Positions 44,362 to 53,060 of a stretch of DNA of 64,000 bases are shown here, piece after piece. Every line of letters begins with the position of its first letter. Within the stretch, counting starts at the first letter, position 1. The stretch lies in the NCBI RefSeq assembly GCF_015558675.1, contig NZ_JADMOL010000008.1, positions 1-64,000 of the forward strand, read 5' to 3'. The notes under the pieces were generated by a model. That model saw only the letters and a program-made list of their open reading frames with translations. It had not been told where the DNA came from and did no database searches. The DNA comes from Paenibacillus sp. 1001270B_150601_E10. Its GTDB lineage: Bacteria; Bacillota; Bacilli; Paenibacillales; Paenibacillaceae. The translations under genes and the position numbers were made by a program.

Positions 44362-44744
44362 TCAACTATAATCCTCTATCAATATTAGCTTTTTATCTTT
44401 CATTTGGAAAAACGATTTTCCTTCAAGCGTAATAATTTCCCCGGCTTTCATTCCGTTAGGGAAATCAGTTGCGAGCGTTCCTTCATAGTCAATCTCAATT
44501 TCAGCCCTGTCGTCATGGAATGTAATTTGCTTCATGGTTTGAAGTCTTTGGGAAAAGATCTTCGCCGATTGCTCGCTAATTCTCGAAATGGATCAATTCC
44601 CTTTGCTTCAGTATCCATTACACCGTTGGAAATGTTTCGAAAAACAACGTCTTCATGTAAAACGCTGGTCATCCCATCAATATCAAAAGCATTGTACGCA
44701 TTTAAGTAAATTACAATCAGGGATTCCATTTCTTTATTTTTCAT
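44362..44744 (-). pseudogene. SnoaL/NTF2-like gene with a one-base deletion
   Basis: The start has GAGGAGG before the ATG and reads MESLIVIYLNAYNAFDIDGM, LHEDVVFRNISNG, GIDPFRELA, then breaks. One missing base near 44573-44576 separates it from EQSAKIFSQRLQTMKQITFH, DDRAEIEIDYEGTLATDFPN and GEIITLEGKSFFQMKDKKLI, which end at 44362. The repaired protein has about 128 residues and the polyketide-cyclase or isomerase-like NTF2 fold. Upstream is paralogue B, downstream the APH gene. Confidence 0.82.
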
Positions 44745-44904
44745 TAAATATCCTCCTCTACATTAATTGAATGGTATTTTGATGGATTAGTTTACCTCAT
44801 CTAAATAAGACATTGTCCCTCAAATTTCATCTTTTGACAAGTTATATATGCAGTTACGTTAATGACAATCCAGTAATTTTTTTGTATGGTCTTTTTGCGT
44901 ACAT

Positions 44905-45501
44905 TTATTTAGCATTATTGAAATTCGTGATGTCTCTCGAATATCTCTCTTTAATTTCCGTGAAGAGGCCCTTTTTAATTGAACTTCCTGTCAAATCTTC
45001 CGGATCAGTTCCATCGAAATTGAATTTACCGTCCTGCATATTAATTACGCTGTATTGCCCAAATGTGTTTTTTCCTAAAAATATTAAATAGGTACTGCCT
45101 TTTTTCATTTCGGAATATCCATCACTTGTAATCTTTTCTCTGCCCTTAAATGTTTGATACACTCCAACAGGTTCAATGACGGTAAGATCAACAGCATCCT
45201 CTTCTGGCCCTTTCAACACTTTTTCTATCTTAATCTCTGTAAACGTAACAATTTCCCCGATAAGACCAGTAGACAGCTTTGTCGTGTGTATCTCTCGATC
45301 TTCAAAGTCTTTTACTGGGCTCCCAATGACAACCATTTCTGCATTGGCGTATAGGGATTGTGCAGATGAAAAGCCTTGATACATAGAGGATGTATTGATT
45401 ACACGAACCGAATTGTAAATAGCAAAATAATAACATGCCGCAGCTGCTAGGATGAAAGCTATAGCGATTGAAATAATAGTGCTTTTCTTTTTTAGTAACA
45501 T
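44905..45501 (-). CDS. Hypothetical membrane-anchored protein, paralogue B
   Basis: A 198-residue protein with an N-terminal membrane segment (IISIAIAFILAAAACYYFAI) and the same external domain as the gene at 35952 (AEMVVIGSPVKDFEDRE, IEKVLKGPEEDAVDLTVIEP, YSEMKKGSTYLIFLGKN, FGQYSVINMQDGKFNFDG). TAGGAG precedes the ATG. It directly follows a metzincin protease remnant, which suggests the protein is a partner or propeptide-like inhibitor of a secreted protease, but this is inference. Confidence 0.8.
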   Translation of the reverse strand: MLLKKKSTIISIAIAFILAAAACYYFAIYNSVRVINTSSMYQGFSSAQSLYANAEMVVIGSPVKDFEDREIHTTKLSTGLIGEIVTFTEIKIEKVLKGPEEDAVDLTVIEPVGVYQTFKGREKITSDGYSEMKKGSTYLIFLGKNTFGQYSVINMQDGKFNFDGTDPEDLTGSSIKKGLFTEIKERYSRDITNFNNAK

Positions 45502-45520
45502 TAAATTATACTCCTATGTT

Positions 45521-45815
45521 CTAATTTTCCCACTTATACTTCAATTCGCCTTTATCGTAGTCAGAAGGTGTTGTGTTATTCCAATTGTAAGATGCGTCTC
45601 CTGCTGACGTCATGAGTGATTGTGATCTTAACGTTAAATTTATTTCGTTGGTGTGTGCCAAACCGATAGAATGTCTGGCTTCATGGAGGGATACGTTTTT
45701 TTCATGTTAGTGTCATTCTTCTTATTATACTTAACCATATTGTTCTCAAAGATGAGAAAGGTACTATAATCCCAATTCGTTACATTGGATTTGTCGGTGG
45801 TGGACGAATAAGCCT
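45521..45815 (-). pseudogene. Metzincin (matrixin-like) metalloprotease C-terminal remnant, frameshifted
   Basis: On the minus strand the segment HEARHSIGLAH (codons 45653-45685) is an exact HExxHxxGxxH zinc motif, followed by the Met-turn SLMTSAG and a C-terminal DYDKGELKYKW. Upstream, in another frame, STTDKSNVTNWDYSTFLIFE and NNMVKYNKKND look like the preceding part; the two join if one A is added to the A7 run at 45696-45702. No start or signal sequence is left. The stop at 45521 is 20 bases before the start of paralogue B. Confidence 0.72.
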
Positions 45816-45865
45816 AGTTACTTAATGATAAAGACAGCAAGAATAAAAAACGTAAGCATATGAAG

Positions 45866-45893
45866 AGCCCTCGTATCAGTATATACGAGGGCT
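45866..45893 (-). terminator. Strong hairpin after the GH20 gene
   Basis: AGCCCTCGTAT pairs perfectly with ATACGAGGGCT around a six-base loop, 27 bases past the stop codon. The following T-run is delayed by about 15 bases, so termination is likely but not textbook. Confidence 0.6.
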
Positions 45894-45919
45894 GATGCGT
45901 CAAGTCCTTCATGAGCGTC

Positions 45920-48900
45920 CTATTTTCCTTGGATCTCTTTTATTAATGTCTTCATTGGATCTAAAGATTGTTTGGCATCATAAGGATAACGGTTCAATAC
46001 CTGAAGCAGCAGCTTATACGGCTTGAAATTCTCATTTACCTTAGGAAGGTAGCTTTCAATCAAAGAGATGAGCTGCTTGTACTCCGGAACTTGCCCCGGT
46101 GAATAGACCTCAAATTCGAAGAATGAGTTGCCGAATACAGTCGCCCGCTTAACGCCTTGGAATTTCACATATCGGGCTTGCTTGACATCGAACTCAAGAA
46201 TGTCCAGCTTGCCTTTGGAGTGGATGACCTTCCCTTTGCCCGATATGTTTGTCCACTTTTTCTTGTCTGTCGATACAAGAATCTGGTACTGCTCAGCATA
46301 TGCAGTTTGCCATTTAATGACAACTTTATTGATGTCCTTGACCTCTCCCAAGTCCACGGTATACCAGGCAGCATCTACATATTTGCTTAACCAGCGGGTG
46401 GATTCATTGCCATCTACAGCTTTGTCTGATGATAAATTAGGGAACTCCGTTTGAGAAGACTCGGTAGCCTTCTGGAGTGCTAGATTTTCGGTATTAAGCA
46501 GCTCGATAGCTTTGTTGTAAATGAAGACGTTATCGAGCTCGCCTTTAAATGAATGAGTCTCACTGCCAATTCGAAGCGTAGGCAGAACGAATGTGTGCAT
46601 CTTAGGAAATTGCGTCTCCAAGCGCTCCACATATTCATCAAGATTAACGAATAGCGATACGCCCTTATCGTCACCCTTCAATAAAATATGTGTCCATTTC
46701 CCCTCAGGAACAACATAATTGAAGGTGCTGTTATAATGCTCCTTTGTAAATCCAAGCTTGCCTGAGCTTCCCTGCTTCAGCTTCAGCGTGCCGACTGGAG
46801 ATTCCATCAATACAGCATTATTCGGATTATTGCGGTCTGGCTTGATCCACATAGAGGCTGTCCAGCCGAATCCAATCGCTTCTATTGGTGTCTCGATGTA
46901 GCTTTGACCGCCGTTAAAGCGAGCTCCCTGCCCATACTTGCCCTCGGCAATATCCACATTGACAGCATTGCCGTCAAAGCCGTTGCCGGATTCATCCTTG
47001 AAGTCTTGCTCAAACATGTATTGCATCACTAGATGATCCGGATGATCTACCTGAATGCTGTGTGAACGGTCGGCATTGGGCGCTTCCCCAATAAGCTTCG
47101 TTCTTTGTTCGAATCGAGCGAAGGACTTGTCCTTTCTTGTACCCGTCCACATCTTCTCAGCAACGACTTGTATGCCAGGAAGAAGTCTGATATGCGCATC
47201 GTCCATGGACAGTCCATTAACATCAGAAGCATCATTCCACATGGAAAACATCCCGCCTTTTACACGCGGATGGCCGAGCGGCAGCGTAGTCGTCTCCCAT
47301 TTGACCGGCTCCCATTCGTCATAGAGGAATTGTGCATTTAGATAATTCCTATAAACGGTTGGTACGATATACATGTATACATTTTGCGAATTGATGACAT
47401 CAAAGCCAAGATCAACCGCTTGCTGCGGGGCTCCATAAGGCTCACGCCAGATATCCATGGTCGCTTGATTGCTGATCGGGGTGGTGCCGTTATATTGAGT
47501 TAATCCTCCCCACATATGCGGATGCTTGCCCTTGCTGTTGATATGCTTCACAAGCGTATCCATATACCAGCGGAACCGTTCTGTATCCGTGCCCCAATAC
47601 TCATCCGTGCCGATATGCACATCGGGTCCTACAAAGGTCAGATCATCGCCATCCAAATATTCATTGAAGAGGTTTTTCACGAAATCAATCGTTTCCGGCT
47701 TCGAAATGTCCAAGTGATGATCGGTGCCGAGCGCAGGGTTATAGGTTGTGAATGAGCGGGAATGTCCGGGTGTATCGATCTCAGGAATGATGTTTACCCC
47801 GTAATCCATGCCCATCAACTGCAGCTCCTTGAATTCCTTCTTTGTATAGTGGCCGTTGCTGCTGGCAAGTCCCGGATACGTAGTGCTCTCAAGGCGATAG
47901 GCTGCATGGGTTCCATCTGCGAATGGCGTTCCGACACCATCATTCAAGTGAATCTGGAACATATTCATTTTGTACCAGGACAGCAGCTTGACATAATCCT
48001 GAAGGAAATCAATTGTAAAGTATTTGCGTGCAACGTCAATCATCAGTCCTCGCTGCTCATACTTAGGGTAATCCCTAGCCTCCCCACGCGGGATCGTATG
48101 GTCATCATGCTGCTTGATGATCTGAAGCGCTGTTCTTGTGCCAAAGAATGCGCCGGTTGCTGAGGACGAGGTGATGGATACGTATTGATCCACCTTAAAT
48201 ACATTGCCCTCATCACCCAGCCAAGCTAAGGACGGATCAATGGCTAGGTAGATATCGCCGGCATGAGGCTTCCCAGCGACGACCTCAAGCGAATAGCCCG
48301 TTAGATCCAGCAGATCCTCTCGCGTGAGCTCCCCTGCCTTGCGAAGCACTGCTTCATCGTTTGGTGCGATGACAATGCGTGATGATTGGGTCAGCTTGTA
48401 ATGGCCTGTATCACCATACCACTCCCGCAAAGAAGGAATAACTTCTGGCTCGGCATTGCGTCCTGGTGTTTGCTTATGAAGGCCAGAAACGTTAATAGAA
48501 ATGTTGTTGGACAACAGCTTGCGGTCCGGGTTGTTGAGATCCTCAACGAGTAGGATGAGGTTCACTTTGGCATCCACTAACGGTGTTCGGATATGGCCTT
48601 CGAGGTCAATCACGGGGAGCCTGTCACTTCCAAATACGGAGACACGATAGCCATTCGGTATGTTGGCGGCTGACCAATCCAACTTGGTTTGCCCAGGTTG
48701 TACCGTTAACGAAGCGGTTACCTTGTCGATGACAGATTGCAAGTCGCTTTGTTGATAGACTTCAAATTCGTAAAAGGAGTAGCCATACAGTGTACCTTCA
48801 ACCGGTGCACGGGCAACGCCTTGGAACTTCACGTAACGAGCTTCTCGAGCAGGGAAATCGATTGTTTCCACTCCACCTTTGGATTGAATGATGCCATCGT

Positions 48901-49432
48901 TAGGCTTAACGTTTGTCCAAGATTTTGCATCATTGGATACAAGAATCTTGAATTTGTCAGCTGGAGTCTGCCAGCGAAGGACAACACGGTCGAATGCTTT
49001 TTTCTTGCCCAAATCAACATAGAACCATTGATTGTCGTTTTTCTTGGAGGACCATCTTGTATTGCCCTTGCCATCAACCGCCAGAGCAGGCGACAAATAG
49101 TCCACTTCATTGCCGGAGGAAAAAGCAGGCTTGTTCAAGGCAAGATTCAATCCATTGAAGGTTGCCTTAGCGAGAAGCTTGGCTGCTTGCTCTTCTCCAT
49201 TAGGGACTCCATTCTCAGCTTGATCATAGACATCGTCGCTCACAGCCTCACGGTCCTCATTGTTCAACGCAATTCGTTCCAGATCAGCTGCTTGCTGCTC
49301 AACATTCTGTCTTTCCAATCCAATAGGTTTGCTTAGCGCCCTAGCTGGCTGAGCTGCAGTTAACAACGAGGATAGGACCACCAGCATACTCAGCATGAGC
49401 AACATTGAGTTTGCATACACTGTTTTCCTCAT
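45920..49432 (-). CDS. Large secreted GH20 beta-N-acetylhexosaminidase-like enzyme
   Basis: About 1170 residues. From ATG 49432 (six bases after GGAGG) there is a signal peptide (MRKTVYANSMLLMLSML then ARA). Then come an F5/8 type C domain at about residues 93-225, a GH20 N-terminal domain (about 320-450), the catalytic barrel (about 460-800) with YEQRGLMIDVARKYFTID and the catalytic pair in DVHIGTDEYWG near residue 607, a LamG-like sugar-binding domain (about 834-964), and a second F5/8C domain (about 980-1110). No sortase or SLH anchor. It likely releases hexosamine units from extracellular glycans. Transcribed alone. Confidence 0.93.
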   Translation of the reverse strand: MRKTVYANSMLLMLSMLVVLSSLLTAAQPARALSKPIGLERQNVEQQAADLERIALNNEDREAVSDDVYDQAENGVPNGEEQAAKLLAKATFNGLNLALNKPAFSSGNEVDYLSPALAVDGKGNTRWSSKKNDNQWFYVDLGKKKAFDRVVLRWQTPADKFKILVSNDAKSWTNVKPNDGIIQSKGGVETIDFPAREARYVKFQGVARAPVEGTLYGYSFYEFEVYQQSDLQSVIDKVTASLTVQPGQTKLDWSAANIPNGYRVSVFGSDRLPVIDLEGHIRTPLVDAKVNLILLVEDLNNPDRKLLSNNISINVSGLHKQTPGRNAEPEVIPSLREWYGDTGHYKLTQSSRIVIAPNDEAVLRKAGELTREDLLDLTGYSLEVVAGKPHAGDIYLAIDPSLAWLGDEGNVFKVDQYVSITSSSATGAFFGTRTALQIIKQHDDHTIPRGEARDYPKYEQRGLMIDVARKYFTIDFLQDYVKLLSWYKMNMFQIHLNDGVGTPFADGTHAAYRLESTTYPGLASSNGHYTKKEFKELQLMGMDYGVNIIPEIDTPGHSRSFTTYNPALGTDHHLDISKPETIDFVKNLFNEYLDGDDLTFVGPDVHIGTDEYWGTDTERFRWYMDTLVKHINSKGKHPHMWGGLTQYNGTTPISNQATMDIWREPYGAPQQAVDLGFDVINSQNVYMYIVPTVYRNYLNAQFLYDEWEPVKWETTTLPLGHPRVKGGMFSMWNDASDVNGLSMDDAHIRLLPGIQVVAEKMWTGTRKDKSFARFEQRTKLIGEAPNADRSHSIQVDHPDHLVMQYMFEQDFKDESGNGFDGNAVNVDIAEGKYGQGARFNGGQSYIETPIEAIGFGWTASMWIKPDRNNPNNAVLMESPVGTLKLKQGSSGKLGFTKEHYNSTFNYVVPEGKWTHILLKGDDKGVSLFVNLDEYVERLETQFPKMHTFVLPTLRIGSETHSFKGELDNVFIYNKAIELLNTENLALQKATESSQTEFPNLSSDKAVDGNESTRWLSKYVDAAWYTVDLGEVKDINKVVIKWQTAYAEQYQILVSTDKKKWTNISGKGKVIHSKGKLDILEFDVKQARYVKFQGVKRATVFGNSFFEFEVYSPGQVPEYKQLISLIESYLPKVNENFKPYKLLLQVLNRYPYDAKQSLDPMKTLIKEIQGK

Positions 49433-49748
49433 ACCATTCCTCCACATCATCATGTTATCGATATACAATTGTTGAATGGCTTTGAGCATCCCTCCATTCC
49501 ATGGCGCTGCTTTTAGAAGAAAACGCCTGCTTCGTTAATCGTTCATATCATAAATGAAATATGCATAGCGAAACAGGACTTTAAGAATTATTTAAAGAAA
49601 TGATAAGGTTTTGTATGGAGGCTTGATAGAGGACATGAATTCTCTTCTTAGGGTGCATGATGTGAGTTTATCGCTCTCTTCAACGAAAGAGAGATTGGAA
49701 ATAGACTTTTAAGTGATGATAAAGTCTGGAGATGAGGTGATTAGATTC

Positions 49749-50654
49749 ATGAATACGTACAGAACAGCAGAAATAGTGCATAGCATTGGAATCCATCCCA
49801 ATACTGTGCGGCTTTATGAGGAACTTGGACTTATTCCAAAAGCAGAACGGAAAGCGAATGGGTATCGCATTTTTACAGATTTCCATGTGGAGCAGCTTAC
49901 ATTTGCGAGAACAGCTCTACAAGTTGAGGTATTGCAAAATGGTCTGCGAAAACAAGCTATTGGTATTATAAAGACCTCGGCTGCCAAAAATTTTGACAAA
50001 GCTATTCATCTAACGAACCATTATCACCAACAATTAAAAAGAGAGCAAAGAAACGCTGAAGAAGCTATCGCGATTACTGAAAAGCTATTGTCAGGTGAAA
50101 ACCAACAGCTGAGCAACGCTATTTTAACCAGAAAAGAGACGGCTAACCTTCTGCATATCTCAATGGACGCCTTAAGAAATTGGTACCAAGAGAAAATAAA
50201 AGTGTCGGAACTTTGTGAGGTCACTGCATCTCTTTACCAAAGCTCTAAGGATTACACGACCTTGTTACATCAATTTGGGCTTTCCAACAAGCTGAAAAGT
50301 CATGTAAGCGAGCTTTCCGGAGGACAGAAGCAACGACTGTTCATTGTTCTTGCGTTAATTCCAAATCCCGAGGTCGTGTTTTTAGACGAGTTGACTACCG
50401 GGCTTGATGCGAGAGCAAGACGGGATGTATGGAAAAGCCTTGCTGATTTAAAAGCTAAAGGGTTAACCATTCTATTGACCTCTCACTTCATGGACGAGGT
50501 GGAGGCCCTTTGTGACAGAATCATGATTCTGAAAAAAGGTAGAAGCATTTTTTACGGGACTGTAGAGGAAGCGATTGCTGCCAGTCCATATGAAAAATTT
50601 GAGGATGCCTATCTTTGGTATACAGATGAGGAGGAAAATAATGAGAGCATTTAG
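49749..50654 (+). CDS. In-frame MerR-regulator/ABC-ATPase fusion lacking Walker A
   Basis: A 301-residue chimera. Residues 1-145 are the N-terminal part of a MerR-type regulator: the HTH in TYRTAEIVHSIGIHPNTVRL, KANGYRIFTDFHVEQL and a second HTH-like ETANLLHISMDALRNW. From about residue 147 the sequence is the back half of an ABC ATPase: YQEKIKVSELCEVTASL, the signature ELSGGQKQRLFI, Walker B EVVFLDELTTGLD and the H-loop LTSHFMDEV. The Walker A region and Q-loop are missing, as is the rest of the regulator, so a deletion of roughly 0.6 kb joined two adjacent genes in frame. It cannot bind ATP normally. Confidence 0.85.
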   Translation: MNTYRTAEIVHSIGIHPNTVRLYEELGLIPKAERKANGYRIFTDFHVEQLTFARTALQVEVLQNGLRKQAIGIIKTSAAKNFDKAIHLTNHYHQQLKREQRNAEEAIAITEKLLSGENQQLSNAILTRKETANLLHISMDALRNWYQEKIKVSELCEVTASLYQSSKDYTTLLHQFGLSNKLKSHVSELSGGQKQRLFIVLALIPNPEVVFLDELTTGLDARARRDVWKSLADLKAKGLTILLTSHFMDEVEALCDRIMILKKGRSIFYGTVEEAIAASPYEKFEDAYLWYTDEEENNESI

Positions 50655-51384
50655 AACGCTGCTTAAAACAGAGAGTAAGCTGTCGCTTCGTGGGATGGAC
50701 ATGTTCATCTTTGCGATCTGTATGCCTGTCGTCGTTGTGATCATTTTAGGTGCAGTTTTCGGAAATAAACCAGCTTTCCCTGGCTCTGCTTATACCTTTC
50801 TGGAACAATCCTTTGGAGCGGTGGCCACGATTGCAATATGCGCTGGAGGAGTGATGGGACTTCCTTTAGTGGTATCCGATTACCGAAGCAGGAGGATACT
50901 AAAACGTTTTAAGGTAACGCCGACCAGTCCAGCTCTTATCCTAGCCGTACAAGTTGTAATTTATGCGATATATTCCATTGCTTCCCTCATCCTTGTTTAT
51001 ATGACTGCGGCCATTTTTTTTGGGTATCAATTTCGTGGCTCATGGCTTCCATTTTTAGGCGCGTACTTACTGGTCATGCTGTCTATGTTTAGCATTGGAC
51101 TGCTGGTGGGTGGACTGGCGCCAAATATGAAAACAGCAAGTGCTTTAGCCAGCTTGCTATATTTCCCAATGCTTATTTTCTCTGGTGCCACCTTACCTTA
51201 TGAAGTTATGCCTGCGGCGCTTCAAAGAGTGGCAGATATATTACCGCTGACACAGGGCATTAAGATGTTGAAGTCCGCTTCACTTGGCATGCCAATGGAT
51301 AGTGTCATCATACCCGTTGTTGTGATGATTGCACTAACAGTGATATGCATGAGTATGTCTCTTCGCTTTTTCAAATGGGATTAA
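50641..51384 (+). CDS. ABC-2 type transporter permease
   Basis: A 247-residue membrane protein with six hydrophobic helices (FAICMPVVVVIILGAVFG, ATIAICAGGVMGLPLVVS, LAVQVVIYAIYSIASLIL, LGAYLLVMLSMFSIGLLV, LLYFPMLIFSGATLPYEV, IIPVVVMIALTVICM) and the ABC-2 signature YRSRRILKRFKVTPTSPA. It is the permease partner of the fused ATPase gene; the ATG lies 14 bases inside the end of that gene, after GAGGAGG. Without an intact ATPase it probably does not function. Drug or lipid export is typical of the family. Confidence 0.88.
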   Translation: MRAFRTLLKTESKLSLRGMDMFIFAICMPVVVVIILGAVFGNKPAFPGSAYTFLEQSFGAVATIAICAGGVMGLPLVVSDYRSRRILKRFKVTPTSPALILAVQVVIYAIYSIASLILVYMTAAIFFGYQFRGSWLPFLGAYLLVMLSMFSIGLLVGGLAPNMKTASALASLLYFPMLIFSGATLPYEVMPAALQRVADILPLTQGIKMLKSASLGMPMDSVIIPVVVMIALTVICMSMSLRFFKWD

Positions 51385-51448
51385 TTGTGAGCAAACCAAT
51401 ATCGGCAGGCCCTTCTAGGAGTTTCCAATTGGGTTCAGTTATTTTGAG

Positions 51449-51480
51449 AAGGGTCTAGCAGCTTGTCGCTAGACCCTCTT
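51449..51480 (+). terminator. Terminator after the permease
   Basis: GGGTCTAGC pairs with GCTAGACCC around an eight-base loop, followed by TCTTTAC. It begins about 65 bases past the permease stop codon. Confidence 0.7.
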
Positions 51481-51545
51481 TACATCGCACCTATAAATTC
51501 CATACTCATTGCCATGTATCCTTTATAACACTTGAGTATCTAGTA

Positions 51546-51872
51546 TCAAAACAAAAAACGCAAAATGATAATGGTAATCATACCTCCCAGTACGGTTCCT
51601 AGTAAACTACGTGTTTTTATCGCTATCAAAAAAGTTGGTATGGCTGCAAAAAATTCGATGTTGTTTGTAAGAGAGGCTATCTCTCCGTCATGTATAAATA
51701 TCTCTTGACCTATCAAAGCGGCTATAACAGAAATGGGGACATAATTTAACCATCGCATTGCCCATTCTGGTAATTCAAAACGACTAAGCACCATCAGAGG
51801 AATGACTCTTGGAATAAACGTAACAAAAGCCGAGCCTAAAATAATCAAAAAAATGTCCCATCTTACTTCCAT
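51546..51872 (-). CDS. azlD: AzlD-like branched-chain amino acid export subunit
   Basis: A 108-residue membrane protein with the AzlD pattern: LIILGSAFVTFIPRVIPLMV, LPEWAMRWLNYVPISVIAAL and a last helix ending in ILRFLF. With AzlC it forms an exporter for branched-chain amino acids such as azaleucine. The ATG overlaps the end of azlC by ten bases, and GGTGG lies before it inside azlC, so the two are coupled. Complete length for the family. Confidence 0.92.
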   Translation of the reverse strand: MEVRWDIFLIILGSAFVTFIPRVIPLMVLSRFELPEWAMRWLNYVPISVIAALIGQEIFIHDGEIASLTNNIEFFAAIPTFLIAIKTRSLLGTVLGGMITIIILRFLF

Positions 51873-52591
51873 TTTTCTACCACCATTCCTATGGTTGAAG
51901 CAATAATAGTTGCAATAATAACCCCCATACTGCTGGACAACACGAAAGAACTTCCCACCGCGATGACCACTGCAATAATAGCGACAACGATATCAAGTTT
52001 GATGTTATTTCGCGCCAACATGGAGAGTATAAGAATTCCAATAAACATAGCTGGCAGGGCAAATTCCAGTCCAAATTTCTCCGGATTTGAAATCCATTGT
52101 GCCAAAAATGCTCCTGCTAGATTAGCTGCAAGCCAATTTACATAAGCTGTTATGTTGAGGCCATGCATCCATTTTTCACTAATTCGGTTTTTCTTCGAAG
52201 CCTCGCTAATCGCGACACCAAATGTCTCATCGGTAAGTAGAGACCCTACCAGCATGTTTCGAAGTGGAGTAAGATGCCGGAAATAAGGGGCTAGTGCTGC
52301 ACTAAGTAAAATATGACGGAGATTCACAAAGAATATCGTAACAACAATGGCAGTTATCGAACTACTTGTTGCTATCATACCCGCAGCAATAAACTGAGCA
52401 GAGCCCGCATAGAGAATTAAAGACATCAGCGCGATCTCAGCTATGCTAAGTCCCGCAGTCTTTTGGATCACACCTGCAGCTAATCCGATGCTTAAATAAC
52501 CCAGTAACGTGGGGACGCAATCTTTTACTCCTTGGAAGAAGCTATCCTTATCTCTCTGAGACGGATTCATTTGGACGTTCGATAGACTCAT
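51863..52591 (-). CDS. azlC: AzlC-like branched-chain amino acid export permease
   Basis: A 242-residue permease. GVKDCVPTLLGYLSIGLAAG, LYAGSAQFIAAGMIATSSSI, NLRHILLSAALAPYFRHLTP and LLTDETFGVAISEASKKN are AzlC signatures. It is the large subunit of an exporter for branched-chain amino acids. AGAGGG lies before the ATG. It is the first gene of a two-gene operon with azlD. No regulator of the Lrp/AzlB type is next to it. Confidence 0.93.
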   Translation of the reverse strand: MSLSNVQMNPSQRDKDSFFQGVKDCVPTLLGYLSIGLAAGVIQKTAGLSIAEIALMSLILYAGSAQFIAAGMIATSSSITAIVVTIFFVNLRHILLSAALAPYFRHLTPLRNMLVGSLLTDETFGVAISEASKKNRISEKWMHGLNITAYVNWLAANLAGAFLAQWISNPEKFGLEFALPAMFIGILILSMLARNNIKLDIVVAIIAVVIAVGSSFVLSSSMGVIIATIIASTIGMVVEKWK

Positions 52592-52661
52592 TTCATTCCC
52601 TCTTTATTTTTAAGGATTGGAAGCTAACTTACTAACTACTACGAAAAAGAAAAAGAAAATA

Positions 52662-52684
52662 CGGTTCAATTTACTTGAACCGTT
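52662..52684. terminator. Bidirectional terminator
   Basis: ACGGTTCAA pairs with TTGAACCGT around TTTAC; the minus-strand exit runs into a TTTTC-rich tract. It lies at the end of the DinB-like remnant. Confidence 0.75.
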
Positions 52685-52767
52685 TTCCAGTAACAACATG
52701 AATAGGTTAGGGGCGTTTTTCCAAAGAGCTTCTGTTTCCTCATGCGGATCATTCGTGAAATTTGGAG

Positions 52768-52962
52768 TTAAATGGAGTCATTCCTTCTCTCAACAATCTT
52801 CATGATTCCACCGATTGAATTGGGGTTATTTATATCTGTCATCCAGAGCTGTTCTTTACTAATACTCTCCAATGCGATCTTAAACTTTGCAAAATACAAA
52901 TGGTAAATACGATGAAGGGATATCTTCAAGAAAGTTTTAATAAATTGATCCTGTTCCAACAT
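52768..52962 (-). pseudogene. DinB-like N-terminal remnant
   Basis: From ATG 52962 (after GGAGAG) 64 codons read FIKTFLKISLHRIYHLYFAK, ALESISKEQLWMTD and NPNSIGGIMKI, the beginning of a DinB-type four-helix protein with the usual L-S-E-E-Q-L-W and N-S-I-G-G motifs, and end at a stop. Beyond the stop, other frames give coding-like fragments (EGMTPFNSKFHE, then NDPHEETEALWKNAPNLF) up to the terminator at 52662, so the rest has decayed through frameshifts. Confidence 0.45.
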
Positions 52963-53060
52963 AATCATCTCTCCTATCAAGTTCATCACTGATTTAAACT
53001 GACGTTACTGTATTTAAGATGCATTATGTGTAGCTGATCTCAATTATTGAAAACTTAATA

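Noticed and set aside
46000-49400. Long plus-strand open frames antisense to the GH20 gene (for example 48737-49336 and 47762-48163)
   Set aside because: They follow the codon pattern of the strongly coding opposite strand, have no ribosome binding site and no recognisable protein features.
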